Notes under the pieces: model-generated | The model's database searches: none | What the model saw: only the letters and a program-made list of their open reading frames with translations | What the model was told of the DNA's origin: nothing | Program-made: the position numbers and the translations under genes | Source of the DNA: Planktothrix agardhii NIES-204 | Lineage (GTDB): Bacteria > Cyanobacteriota > Cyanobacteriia > Cyanobacteriales > Microcoleaceae | DNA length: 64,000 bases | NCBI GenBank assembly: GCA_003609755.1 | Contig: AP017991.1 | Span: forward strand, 2,125,501-2,189,500 | Direction: 5' to 3' | Part shown: in pieces, positions 49,743-58,316 of the stretch | Numbering within the stretch: position 1 is the stretch's first letter | How the letters are laid out: every line of letters starts with the position of its first letter

Positions 49743-50876
49743 TTAATTAATCTTTCGATATCGCATTCCCGGTAATTGTTCCACTAATTCTAATAATTCT
49801 AATTGTAATAATGCTGCTGATACGTTGCCAGCGTCTAAATTTAGATGAACAATAATTTGATCAAAAGCCATAGGTTCCGATGAAAGTGCTTGTAATACTT
49901 TAGATAATTCTGGGTCTAAATCAGGTATAAATTTTGGGGGTTGAACCGGAATTTCAAATAAAGATAATTGTTGAGGTTCATCTAAAGGTGGCATTGCCCC
50001 TAATTGTTCGAGTAATTCGTCTAAATTAACCGGAATTAGACTCGCCCCACCATTAATTAATTTCAAACACCCCTGAGAATTTTGATCATCCAAACGACCG
50101 GGTAAAACATAAACATCTCGACAAAATTCATTGGCAACATGAGCCGTAATTAATGCCCCGGATTTTTGGGGAGCTTCCATCACAAAAACTGCCCGACTTA
50201 ACCCGGCAATAATCCGATTTCGTTGGGGAAAATGACGGGGATTGGGTTTAGTTCCCGATGGATATTCACTAACTAATAATCCTTGATTAATCACCGCTTC
50301 ACAAAGTTGACGATTTTCTTTAGGATAGGCAATATCTACCCCAGTTCCTAACGCTGCAATAGTTCGTCCTCCGACCTCCAAACAACTGCGGTGAGCTTGG
50401 GTATCAATTCCCGCCGCCATCCCCGAAACAATCGTAAATCCTCGACGGGTTAAGGTCATACTAATTTGACGAGTCCAGCGACAACCGTATTCCGTGGGAG
50501 TGCGGGTTCCAACAATAGCAAGCGTAGGAGTAATCCCCTGATTTTCATTGGTTTCAACCTTTCCCCGATAATATAAAACCGGAGGAAAGGTGGGAATTTC
50601 TAATAATAATCGGGGATATTCAGCATCGGCAGGAGTCCAAAAATAGGGGTTTTTAGCAGTATGTTGTTCTAAGAATTCTTGGGGGTTAATTTGCGATCGC
50701 TGTTGGACAATTTTCTCAGCCGTTTGCTGGCCAAAACCTTCAACTGACCTTAACTCATTTGTCGTTGCTTGCCAAGCAATTTCTAATCGTTGAAAATGCT
50801 GTTTTAGACGCTGAATTGAGATGGAACCTACCCCATTAATTTGTGACCATGCTAACCAGTATGTTCGTTCTTCCAC
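49743..50876 (-). CDS. dprA: DprA, DNA-processing protein (natural transformation)
   Basis: A 377-residue DprA/Smf. The N-terminal helix-hairpin-helix region (YWLAWSQINGVGSISIQRLK; EGFGQQTAEKIVQQR) is followed by the Rossmann-like domain (PTLAIVGTRTPTEYGCRWTR; TIVSGMAAGIDTQAHRSCLE; HFPQRNRIIAGLSRAVFVME) and a C-terminal winged helix (QIIVHLNLDAGNVSAALLQL). DprA loads RecA on incoming single-stranded DNA. The start is GTG at 50876, with AGGAG 10 nt upstream. Presence suggests natural competence, at least ancestrally. Confidence 0.95.
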   Translation of the reverse strand: MEERTYWLAWSQINGVGSISIQRLKQHFQRLEIAWQATTNELRSVEGFGQQTAEKIVQQRSQINPQEFLEQHTAKNPYFWTPADAEYPRLLLEIPTFPPVLYYRGKVETNENQGITPTLAIVGTRTPTEYGCRWTRQISMTLTRRGFTIVSGMAAGIDTQAHRSCLEVGGRTIAALGTGVDIAYPKENRQLCEAVINQGLLVSEYPSGTKPNPRHFPQRNRIIAGLSRAVFVMEAPQKSGALITAHVANEFCRDVYVLPGRLDDQNSQGCLKLINGGASLIPVNLDELLEQLGAMPPLDEPQQLSLFEIPVQPPKFIPDLDPELSKVLQALSSEPMAFDQIIVHLNLDAGNVSAALLQLELLELVEQLPGMRYRKIN

Positions 50877-50892
50877 AAAAAATAGACTCCTA

Positions 50893-51209
50893 TATTCTTG
50901 AACATTAGCTATAATCTGTATAACTTGAAAATTTATCTTGAATAAAACTTTATAAATTATATTTTAAAACACCCTATCCTCGATTAATAGATTGATTCCC
51001 TTACCTAATAATGTTACAAGATATTTAGCCCGATACAGAAGCAATGATATTTCTGAAAACTCTTCTGTTATAACATAAGTCTGGGAGCTTGAAAACGAGC
51101 GTGTCTTCAGACCACCAGATGAAAAGCGCGGGCCCATGGGAATAAATTCCCCGTGAATATTTTCCATAATCTATGTTAACATAAGGTAGGTCGAAAAAAG
51201 GGGATTTCT
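50893..51209. other. Gene-free stretch between dprA and the tnpB relic
   Basis: This 317-nt interval holds only short frames. One minus-strand frame at 50964-51167 has no family resemblance that I can support. GGGGAATTTATTCCC and GGGCCCGCGC-type segments near 51124-51150 look like small palindromes and could be an end of the decayed insertion element next to it. No tRNA, promoter or riboswitch was recognised. Confidence 0.3.
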
Positions 51210-51415
51210 ATGATAGTTATGGAATACAAAGTTAAAGGCAAACCCAATCAATATAAAGCGATTGATGAAGCAATTCGCACCACCCAACTCATTCGCAATA
51301 AAGCAATTAGATATTGGATGGATAATTCAAGATAATTACAGATTGATAGATTTGCCTTAAATAAATATTCTACAACTCTCAGAAATCAATTCCCCTCAAA
51401 GTGTTGTAACGTTTA
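51210..51415 (+). pseudogene. Decayed 5' end of an IS200/IS605-type tnpB gene
   Basis: The frame from ATG 51210 gives MIVMEYKVKGKPNQYKAI and then RTTQLIRNKAIRYWMDNSR, typical of the N-terminus of cyanobacterial IS605-family TnpB (RNA-guided nuclease) proteins. A TAA at 51333-51335 interrupts it, yet the same frame continues with RFALNKYSTTLRNQFP, again TnpB-like, before ending at about 51414. The remaining 300 or so residues, including the RuvC catalytic residues, are gone. No tnpA is nearby. This is the residue of an old insertion. Confidence 0.8.
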
Positions 51416-51426
51416 ACAATCTACCC

Positions 51427-52431
51427 ATGAAAGTTGCTGTTTTTAGTACCAAGTCCTACGATCGCAGATTTCTTGAGCTAGAGAATACCATCTCTAAAGC
51501 GAATCATGAGTTAGTTTTCTTTGATGCTCGTTTGCAACCCCAAACCGCATCACTAGCGGCTGGATTTCCTGCGGTCTGTGTTTTTGTGAATGATGATTTA
51601 GGAACAGAAACCCTGGAAACTTTAGCATCTCAAGGGACAAAGTTAATTGCCCTTCGTTGTACAGGATTTAATAATGTTAATCTCAAAACTGCGGCTGAGT
51701 TAGGGATTAAAGTGGTACGAGTCACGGAGTATTCCCCCTATGCTGTTGCTGAACACGCCGTGGGATTAATTCTGATGCTCAATCGCAAATTATATCGGGC
51801 CTATAATCGGGTTCGGGATGATAATTTTGCATTAGATGGATTGTTAGGGTTTGACCTCCATAATCGCACCGTCGGGGTGGTGGGTACGGGAAAAATTGGG
51901 CAGATTTTTGCCCAAATCATGGCGGGATTTGGCTGTCATCTTTTGGGATATGATGTTTATCCTAATCCCAATTTTGAGAAACTAGAAAATGCTGAATATG
52001 TTTCTTTAGAAGAACTCTGGAAACGTTCAGATGTTATTTCTCTCCACTGTCCTTTGTTTCCTGAAACTAACCATCTGATTAATCAGGAAACTATTGCCAA
52101 AATGAAATCAGGGGTGATGTTAATTAATACCAGTCGGGGAAAATTGGTGGATACAAAAGCAGTGATTGAAGGGATTAAATCAGAGAAAATTGGTTATATT
52201 GGGATTGATGTTTATGAAGAAGAAGACAAACTTTTCTTTGAGGATCTTTCCACTACGATTATTCAAGATGATACTTTTCAATTACTGCAATCTTTTCCTA
52301 ACGTTGTGATTACTGCCCATCAAGGCTTTTTCACGGAAAATGCTTTAGATGATATTGCCCGGACAACGATTGCTAATTTTTCTGATTTTGAGCAGGGAAA
52401 TCCTTTGACGAATCAGGTCACTGCGTCTTAA
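51427..52431 (+). CDS. D-lactate dehydrogenase-type 2-hydroxyacid dehydrogenase
   Basis: A 334-residue NAD-dependent D-2-hydroxyacid dehydrogenase close to fermentative D-LDH (LdhA/Ddh). It opens MKVAVFSTKSYDRRFLELEN. The Rossmann motif is VGVVGTGKIGQIFAQIM; catalytic Arg is in NTSRGKLVDT, Glu in GIDVYEEEDKLFF and His in TAHQGFFTENAL. It likely reduces pyruvate to D-lactate under dark anaerobic conditions. Its start lies a few nucleotides after the tnpB relic, so its promoter may lie inside the relic. Confidence 0.93.
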   Translation: MKVAVFSTKSYDRRFLELENTISKANHELVFFDARLQPQTASLAAGFPAVCVFVNDDLGTETLETLASQGTKLIALRCTGFNNVNLKTAAELGIKVVRVTEYSPYAVAEHAVGLILMLNRKLYRAYNRVRDDNFALDGLLGFDLHNRTVGVVGTGKIGQIFAQIMAGFGCHLLGYDVYPNPNFEKLENAEYVSLEELWKRSDVISLHCPLFPETNHLINQETIAKMKSGVMLINTSRGKLVDTKAVIEGIKSEKIGYIGIDVYEEEDKLFFEDLSTTIIQDDTFQLLQSFPNVVITAHQGFFTENALDDIARTTIANFSDFEQGNPLTNQVTAS

Positions 52432-52499
52432 AGTTCTGTTGATCTATAGGGTGATAGAAAGTAAGGGTAATTCATGAATTGCCCTTATAAAAATAACTC

Positions 52500-53390
52500 C
52501 TAATTTACTATCGAATATCCCGCCGGACAATTGATCGCTTGAGTGCTGAATAATACGGGTTGAGGAGAAACTTTTTGGGTCGGTTGATCACTCTCACAAA
52601 TAATTGATTTCGTGTTGATACTATTAATAGGTGAAGGTTCAAGATAAACCATTCCAATATAACTTTTTAATCCGTCTCGTTTCGCCACCGCGACAGATTG
52701 AACCATATTTTTTTCATCAATAACTCTAATATTATAGCGATAATTTCGAGTTTCTTCGGGAAGACCTTTAATAAATTCCTCTAAATTATTCCCAAAAACA
52801 TTATACTTAGTATAACTGGCTTGATTACCTCGATTCATAATGTCAATATATTGTTGTGCTTCTAATTGGGTATCTCGATCAGCTTGTTCTTTTAATTCCG
52901 ATGCTGTTGGCATTTTAATAGTAACTGAAGTGCCAATTCTAGGGTCTTCAGATATTTTTTTAAACAGCAAAGGTTGAGATTTAAACGTTGTAATCGCAGG
53001 TTGTTCATCCCCACTAATATTTAAGTCTAACTGAAGTTGTCCATCTTCTTGTAATTCAAAAATTGCAGTTCCAACAATTTTTCCTTGAGGATCACGAAAC
53101 AGCATAAATCCGGGTTTAAAAGTCGGATCAATCGTGTATTGTAATTGTATGGCTTCTATGGGTGTTACAAATATATAAATCTTGCCATCCTCAGTAAAAA
53201 TAATACCGGAGTAAAGATTTGTGGGAACTTGCCATTTTCCTACTAATTGTTTAGCCACCGGATTTTCAGGTTGAGCCGATAAGATGACAGGAGTAATGGC
53301 AGAATTTATCACTAAATTTGCTACACTAAAACCGACTAAATTTAAGACTACCGACAAAAAAATTAAACCTTTTTTTTGATCTAAAATCAT
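52500..53390 (-). CDS. Membrane-anchored protein with type IV pilin-like GH domain
   Basis: A 296-residue protein with an N-terminal hydrophobic segment (residues 8-31, GLIFLSVVLNLVGFSVANLV). A beta-rich domain follows (about 45-150; LVGKWQVPTNLYSGIIFTED). The C-terminal domain contains EAQQYIDIMNRGNQASYTKY and NNLEEFIKGLPEETRNYRYN, characteristic of the cyanobacterial pilin G/H-like family, which resembles the globular part of minor pseudopilins. Unlike a pilin it lacks the N-terminal prepilin cleavage helix next to that domain. Function unknown. Confidence 0.75.
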   Translation of the reverse strand: MILDQKKGLIFLSVVLNLVGFSVANLVINSAITPVILSAQPENPVAKQLVGKWQVPTNLYSGIIFTEDGKIYIFVTPIEAIQLQYTIDPTFKPGFMLFRDPQGKIVGTAIFELQEDGQLQLDLNISGDEQPAITTFKSQPLLFKKISEDPRIGTSVTIKMPTASELKEQADRDTQLEAQQYIDIMNRGNQASYTKYNVFGNNLEEFIKGLPEETRNYRYNIRVIDEKNMVQSVAVAKRDGLKSYIGMVYLEPSPINSINTKSIICESDQPTQKVSPQPVLFSTQAINCPAGYSIVN

Positions 53391-53605
53391 TAGCTTTTAT
53401 CCTTATTTTAAGACAATAAATATTGGAATTTACATAAAATATCGAGTTCCTTATCCACTGAAACGCTCATTTAATTCCCCTAAAATCAGTGAAGCATTGG
53501 TCATAATGTATTAATTTTTAGAGAAAATAATTAATGGAAAAGCCGTTAAATTGTCGATTCCATTTTAAATGATAATAAAAGGTTATATTCCCTATTCCCT
53601 TCTCT

Positions 53606-54424
53606 CTAATATAATTCTAGCATTAATTTTTTCCGATATTCCTGGGTTAAAAGATGTTCGTCTCCGAGTAAATTGAAAATAGTTAACATCGCTTTTTTTG
53701 CGGCATCTTCTTTAAATTTACGATGGGTTGCCACAATCTCTAAAAACAAAGATAAAGCCTCGGAATATACCTGATCTAAAGTCAATTGACAGGCCTTAGC
53801 ATAATTCTGTTCTAATTCGCTATCTCCAGAGGCGGTAGCATCTTTTTTAAATTGAATTAATTGTTTCAACGCCTGAGCTTTCAGAAAAAATTCTCGCTGA
53901 TCTTCTGGAATTGTATTTAACAGTTTTTCAGCATTTTCAAATTGGTTTAACACAATTAAAAAATTACCCGCTTCTAACACCACCTCCGGTCGATCTGGAT
54001 AGGCAGAAAATAGCTGATCAAGTAATTGTTTAGCTTGGGGAAATTTTCGATCAGTAATTGCATTTTTTAACGCTTCTAAACTCCGTTCAAAATCAGATTT
54101 TAAATTCATTTGACTCAGGGTTTGCCGAATTTTGATTTCCGTTAAAGCACCAACAAAACCTGGACGCACTTCTCCTTGATCAACAATTCTGACATCGGGT
54201 ACACCTTCGACTTGATATTCACTTGCTAATTCAGGATTTTGATCAATATCAATTTTTGCTAAAATAAAATCGTATTCTTTCACCAACTTTTCTAAGATTG
54301 GTTTTAAAATTTGGCAAGGGCCACACCAAGTGGCATAAAAGTCTATCAATACAGGTTTTTCATAGGAAACCTTGATGATCTCTTGCTCAAAGTTAGATTG
54401 ATTAACATCGATCGCATATCCCAT
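53606..54424 (-). CDS. Thioredoxin-TPR fusion, CnoX/YbbN-like
   Basis: Residues 1-110 form a thioredoxin domain with an intact WCGPC active site (DFYATWCGPCQILKPILEKL). The cis-Pro loop is EGVPDVRIVDQ, with Asp after the Pro where Thr is usual. Residues about 115-272 are helical TPR-like repeats (FERSLEALKNAITDRKFPQA; AEKLLNTIPEDQREFFLKAQ). This matches the CnoX/YbbN redox-chaperone family, which protects substrates of GroEL. The retained CxxC suggests redox activity as well. Confidence 0.88.
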   Translation of the reverse strand: MGYAIDVNQSNFEQEIIKVSYEKPVLIDFYATWCGPCQILKPILEKLVKEYDFILAKIDIDQNPELASEYQVEGVPDVRIVDQGEVRPGFVGALTEIKIRQTLSQMNLKSDFERSLEALKNAITDRKFPQAKQLLDQLFSAYPDRPEVVLEAGNFLIVLNQFENAEKLLNTIPEDQREFFLKAQALKQLIQFKKDATASGDSELEQNYAKACQLTLDQVYSEALSLFLEIVATHRKFKEDAAKKAMLTIFNLLGDEHLLTQEYRKKLMLELY

Positions 54425-54620
54425 CTGACAAATCCTCCGATTGACTGCGTTTCCTATTCTATCCTAAATGTTCCGAGTTATGACTTATAATTTATGAAAA
54501 AATTGATTCCCACTCTCAACGGTTGAAACTATTATGAACAGATTATTTTATGGTTGAAAATGGCATTATATCAAACGGAAATTGTCAATCAAGATTGTAA
54601 AAATTAAGGAAAATATAAGT

Positions 54621-54850
54621 TATAAAAGTTTAGCAGGCGATCGCCTTACCCTCACCTATCAGAAAAATGGGGCGATTTAGGAAACGATAATTAATCGAGA
54701 AAAACGAGTTTGAGAAAATTGGGCAGTTTTAGATAGTCCTGATCTCCAAGAAAGGCTCTATAGTGGCCAACTGGAGATTAAAGTTCCTCAACAACTCCCT
54801 GGGGACTGCGAGGTACCCTGATGGGGCTAACTTGGGAGTTTAGAAAATAA
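54621..54850 (+). pseudogene. Relic gene with two in-frame stops and a frameshift, unknown family
   Basis: In the 587-nt gap 54425-55011 one frame stays protein-like for 200 nt: SLAGDRLTLTYQKNGAI, then a TAG at 54678, ETIINREKRV, then TGA at 54711, then ENWAVLDSPDLQERLYSGQL and EIKVPQQLPGDCEVP, stop at 54819. TAG and TGA fall where CAG and TGG would fit. A +1 shift at the end would continue LMGLTWEFRK to 54850. This is the texture of a recently killed gene. The family was not recognised, and the rest of the gap holds nothing clear. Confidence 0.45.
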
Positions 54851-55017
54851 TTTAATTTGAAATGTATTGAAATTCGCCCAAGATTCATATACAATTTATG
54901 CAGAAATGAATTTTATCCCCAGGCAACGGCCAGAATCCTAATTTTTGGGCTGTTTCAGATTACTTTTGATCAAAATTGAGATCAACTGAGTTAAACCTAT
55001 AAACAATAGAGGTGTTT

Positions 55018-55374
55018 ATGTCTAAAAAAATGATTGGCGGAATCTTAGTTTTTCTAGGTTTTATGATGTCTCCGTTGTGCTGGTGGAATGATTTAATTTT
55101 TAACTTACCTATTGCTTATGGGTTTGGATATATTTTTAGTAAATTGTCTCAAGACTTATTTTTTCCTAGTTCTATTTTAGGATATTGGCTCTCTAATTTA
55201 GTGGGAATTTTACTCATGCAATATGGAGCCATGAATGTCGTTGAATCTTCGACTCCTGAACGAAATATCAAGAAAGATTTAGCAATAGGTGTATTTTCAT
55301 CAACTGCTTTTACTCTGATTATGGTAGCATTATTTCAGTCTAATATAATTGACCTTTCGCTGTTGCCTCATTAA
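55018..55374 (+). CDS. Small membrane protein, function unknown
   Basis: From ATG 55018 the protein has 118 residues; AGAGG 6 nt upstream favours this over the GTG at 55012. Three hydrophobic segments are visible: about 4-22 (KMIGGILVFLGFMMSPLCWW), 56-72 (GYWLSNLVGILLMQYGAM) and 90-108 (AIGVFSSTAFTLIMVALF). I do not recognise the family. It starts a plus-strand run with the PAP2 fragment and the prohibitin homologue. Confidence 0.6.
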   Translation: MSKKMIGGILVFLGFMMSPLCWWNDLIFNLPIAYGFGYIFSKLSQDLFFPSSILGYWLSNLVGILLMQYGAMNVVESSTPERNIKKDLAIGVFSSTAFTLIMVALFQSNIIDLSLLPH

Positions 55375-55405
55375 ACTATAAATCTGTGAATTTTAAGGAA
55401 ATATC

Positions 55406-55681
55406 ATGTCTGATTTAAGTCCAAATAAACCGTCATTTTGGGACTGTAATTCTGTGCAAAAGTGGTTTATAAGGCATTGGCTGTTTCTAATATTAGGCAT
55501 TTATTTACCCTTACTCCTGTTTGCTATTCTAGCTTTAAAAGTGTGGGAAAGTCCCAGTGGTTTACCTTGGGATCTGTCGATTTTATTTGCCATTCATTCC
55601 ACCCGGCACTCCCAACTTGAACCCCTAGCTATCATTTTAACTTCTATTGGTATATTCCCTAGAATTGCCTTATCAGTTTGA
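55406..55681 (+). pseudogene. Truncated PAP2-type phosphatase (N-terminal part only)
   Basis: The 91-residue frame (FLILGIYLPLLLFAILALKV; GLPWDLSILFAIHSTRHSQL; EPLAIILTSIGIFPRIALSV) resembles the beginning of cyanobacterial PAP2/phosphatidic acid phosphatase proteins. It stops before any of the three phosphatase motifs (KX6RP, PSGH, SRX5HX3D). The following 53 nt lead directly into the next gene and encode no continuation in any frame. I therefore read it as a 3'-truncated gene; a small membrane peptide cannot be excluded. Confidence 0.6.
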
Positions 55682-55734
55682 TATCCTAGTGATCGATCTG
55701 ATCAGATGCCTAACCACTAAATTGTGATCCGATA

Positions 55735-56535
55735 ATGCCCAGATATTCAGAATTGTTAAAACCCCTTAATCTATTTTTTTTGTTATTATTACTCCTGATA
55801 TTTTTAAATCCCCTGGTAATTATTAATGCTGGAGAAAGGGGAATTTTTATGGTTTTCGGTAAAGTTCAGACTGAAATTTTGGGTGAAGGATTGCATTTTA
55901 TTATTCCTGTGGCGGAAACCGTACAAAAGATGACTGTCCGCATTCAAAAACAGGAAATATCCGCAGAGGCGTCATCAAAAGATTTACAAGAGGTGTTTAC
56001 CGATGTAGCATTGAATTGGCATATTATTCCAGAAAAAGCCAATTTAGCATTTCAACAAATTGGGGATGAAAATGCTATTATAGAAGCGATTATTAATCCG
56101 GTTATTGAAGAAATTCTCAAAGCAGTAATGGCAAAATATACCGCCGAAGAAATTATTACTCGCCGAGAAAATGTTAAATCAGAAGTTGATAATTTATTAA
56201 CGGGTCAATTAATTAATTATCATATTCAAGTGGATAATATTTCTCTGGTTCATGTTCATTTTTCCCAACGGTTTATGGATGCTGTGGAAGCCAAACAAAT
56301 TGCTGAACAGGATGCTAAAAAAGCTGGTTTTTTAGTTTTAAAAGCCATTAAGGAAGCTGAAGCTAAAGTTAATTTATCTAAAGGAGAAGCGGAAGCTAAT
56401 GCTTTGTTGCAAAAAACATTAACTCCACAAATATTGCAAAGGCAAGTTGTTGCTCAATGGAATGGAAAACTACCCTTAGTTCTGGATGATAAGTCAATTC
56501 ATAGATTCAATCTGGACACCTTACTTAATCGTTGA
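55735..56535 (+). CDS. Prohibitin-family (SPFH/Band 7) membrane protein
   Basis: A 266-residue SPFH protein. The N-terminal anchor is about residues 12-31 (LNLFFLLLLLLIFLNPLVII), followed by the Band 7 domain (AGERGIFMVFGKVQTEILGE; VFTDVALNWHIIPEKANLAF; YTAEEIITRRENVKSEVDNL). The C-terminal coiled coil (ALKEAEAKVNLSKGEAEAN-type: KAIKEAEAKVNLSKGEAEAN) is typical of prohibitins, which form large rings that scaffold membrane proteases or other complexes. No partner protease is adjacent. Confidence 0.92.
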   Translation: MPRYSELLKPLNLFFLLLLLLIFLNPLVIINAGERGIFMVFGKVQTEILGEGLHFIIPVAETVQKMTVRIQKQEISAEASSKDLQEVFTDVALNWHIIPEKANLAFQQIGDENAIIEAIINPVIEEILKAVMAKYTAEEIITRRENVKSEVDNLLTGQLINYHIQVDNISLVHVHFSQRFMDAVEAKQIAEQDAKKAGFLVLKAIKEAEAKVNLSKGEAEANALLQKTLTPQILQRQVVAQWNGKLPLVLDDKSIHRFNLDTLLNR

Positions 56536-56543
56536 TTGATCTA

Positions 56544-57485
56544 TTATATATTTATGTCATTTAATAATAACATTTTTTCAAAGGTTTGAGAAATTTGGGT
56601 TTGAAACCGTTGGTAATGTTTAATTTTTAAAAAAGGTCGAATTAATTCTAATTCTTGACCAGAATTTTGACGATCATCAATAATCCTAATTGCTTTTAAC
56701 AATCCTAATTTTAATTCTTTTTTAACCATCAGTTCAGAAATTCCCGCCGCCACATGAGCTTCTTCGACAATAGCTTTCACCATTTCTCCGGTATTTAAAA
56801 CTAAAATAACCTTTAATTCATTCAGGTTAATTCCCCAATTTTGCAATGCTTCTTCCAAACGTTGTTGAGTCCCAGAACCCGGTTCTCGCATTACCCAATC
56901 CGTATTTTTGAGTTCGGCTAAATCAACCTGTTCTCGCGCAAACCAAGGATGGGATTGTCCGACAACAATTAATAAGCGATCGCTACCAATTTCCTCTTGA
57001 TTTAACAATTTTTGCAGGGAAGGTTTTACTTCTCCTTCAATTAAGCCTAAATCAAACTGTCCGTTGGCTGTCCCTAAACAAATTTCTTCCGTATTTGCTA
57101 AGGTGCAATTGACCATAATTCCTGAATATTGCCGTTGAAATTGACTAATTTTTTCCGGTAGCCAATAGTTACCAATGGTTAAACTAGAACCTAATTTTAG
57201 CTCCCCCCGTTGGAGATTATTTAACTCTCTTAATCCCCGTTCAGTTAAAGCCACTTGTTCCAATATTTTTTGGGCTTCAAGTTGTAGTAATTCTCCCGCT
57301 TCTGTAATTTCAACATGGCGACCAATCCGATGAAATAACTTAACTCGATATTCCGTTTCCAAACTATGAATCGCAGCACTCACCGCAGGTTGGGTAATAT
57401 AAAGGCCTTCAGCCGCCCGGGTAAAATGTAGATGTTCCGCCACAGCCAAAAAAATTCGCAGTTGCTCTAGGGTCATTCCAGCCAT
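56544..57485 (-). CDS. LysR-type transcriptional regulator (CysL/YeiE-like)
   Basis: An N-terminal winged HTH (MTLEQLRIFLAVAEHLHFTR; AAEGLYITQPAVSAAIHSLE) and a periplasmic-binding-like effector domain (LKLGSSLTIGNYWLPEKISQ; ANGQFDLGLIEGEVKPSLQK; EPGSGTQQRLEEALQNWGIN), resembling the CysL/YeiE subgroup. The start could be at 57509, 57485 or 57476; the family N-terminus begins at 57476 or just before. It is divergent from the Crp-family gene, and the shared 130-nt region holds an inverted repeat with LysR-box features. It differs from RbcR/CmpR and NtcB sequences known to me. Effector unknown. Confidence 0.9.
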   Translation of the reverse strand: MAGMTLEQLRIFLAVAEHLHFTRAAEGLYITQPAVSAAIHSLETEYRVKLFHRIGRHVEITEAGELLQLEAQKILEQVALTERGLRELNNLQRGELKLGSSLTIGNYWLPEKISQFQRQYSGIMVNCTLANTEEICLGTANGQFDLGLIEGEVKPSLQKLLNQEEIGSDRLLIVVGQSHPWFAREQVDLAELKNTDWVMREPGSGTQQRLEEALQNWGINLNELKVILVLNTGEMVKAIVEEAHVAAGISELMVKKELKLGLLKAIRIIDDRQNSGQELELIRPFLKIKHYQRFQTQISQTFEKMLLLNDINI

Positions 57486-57554
57486 TATAAAGTCACTTAC
57501 CTCGCGCATAATCAGGGGATTGGGATTAGTCTGAATGGGGAATAAACAGAATTT

Positions 57555-57574
57555 AATACAATCATAATTGTATT
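57555..57574. promoter_or_regulatory. Candidate operator AATACAAT-CATA-ATTGTATT in the divergent promoter
   Basis: Perfect 8-bp arms (57555-57562 and 57567-57574) separated by CATA give a 20-bp dyad that contains the T-N11-A pattern of LysR boxes. It lies 70 nt from the LysR gene start and 65 nt from the Crp-family start, the usual place for a LysR autoregulatory site. Confidence 0.5.
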
Positions 57575-57589
57575 CTAATGCAAATTGAG

Positions 57590-57629
57590 GTAATATGCTT
57601 TACAATTCTAGTTGAATTTCACTTAGTCT
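57590..57629 (+). promoter_or_regulatory. Candidate NtcA-type site with TAN3T -10 box
   Basis: GTA-N8-TAC (57590-57603, GTAATATGCTTTAC) matches the NtcA consensus. TAGTCT (57624-57629), a TAN3T-type -10, follows 20 nt later, which is the spacing seen in NtcA-activated class II promoters. It points to the Crp-family gene at 57639, leaving a very short leader. The consensus is short and occurs by chance, so this is tentative. Confidence 0.4.
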
Positions 57630-57638
57630 GTATCTTAC

Positions 57639-58226
57639 ATGACTTTAGCTCAAAGGATTGCCCCTGAATTTAGTCAGCAACAGCGTTACTTCCAGCGTCG
57701 TGACCAACTTCCGGCAAGACGGGATCACCTGTGGAGAATTGAGTCGGGTGTTGTGCGTACCTTCACCTACCTGGAAAATGGAACCGTTGTTACCCTGGGT
57801 TTATGGGGGGTAGGGGATGTGGTATCCCGGGTTTTATCGAAATCTGACCCCTACTATATGGAATGTGTCACCCCCGTTCAGGCAACCTCCGTTCCCATCT
57901 CTGAATTTGATGACTTACATCCCCTATTAATTGAACATATTCATCAACTGCAAACCTTTTTAGAAATTGTCCATTCTCGTCCCGTTGATGCAGCTTTACA
58001 TAAACTATTCATCTTATTAGCCAACAAATTTGGTAGTGATGTTCCCCATGGACAACTGATTGAGTTTCATTTAACCCATCAGGAAATTGCTGAAAGTATC
58101 GGGACAACACGAGTCACTGTCACCCGACTTTTGAAAGAATTTGAACAGCAAGGTATCATTGAACGGTTGAATCGGCAATTTATTATTCTCCCTGGACATC
58201 AACCTTTTTGGCATTATGAAATTTAA
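57639..58226 (+). CDS. Crp/Fnr-family transcriptional regulator (NtcA-like HTH)
   Basis: A 195-residue regulator. The effector-type beta-barrel (DHLWRIESGVVRTFTYLENG; VVTLGLWGVGDVVSRVLSKS) is short and has no canonical cNMP phosphate-binding cassette. The helix-turn-helix THQEIAESIGTTRVTVTRLL is nearly the same as the HTH of NtcA and relatives, so it may recognise a GTA/TAC-type half site. The rest differs from NtcA, so it is a paralogue rather than NtcA itself. It is divergent from the LysR gene and precedes the MgtC-like gene by about 90 nt. Confidence 0.88.
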   Translation: MTLAQRIAPEFSQQQRYFQRRDQLPARRDHLWRIESGVVRTFTYLENGTVVTLGLWGVGDVVSRVLSKSDPYYMECVTPVQATSVPISEFDDLHPLLIEHIHQLQTFLEIVHSRPVDAALHKLFILLANKFGSDVPHGQLIEFHLTHQEIAESIGTTRVTVTRLLKEFEQQGIIERLNRQFIILPGHQPFWHYEI

Positions 58227-58316
58227 TTAGTTAGTTTTTTTGATAACTAACTTGATAAACTTGATGATCAGGTTATCGAGAATAATTAGAATCTTTCCTT
58301 GGAGTTTATATTATCA

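Noticed and set aside
50964-51167. 67-codon minus-strand frame between dprA and the tnpB relic
   Set aside because: No recognisable domain; it contains palindromic segments and may be part of a decayed element end.
56544-57509. Naming the LysR gene ntcB, rbcR or cmpR
   Set aside because: Its HTH and effector domain differ from those regulators as I know them; only the LysR family with CysL/YeiE-like character is supported.
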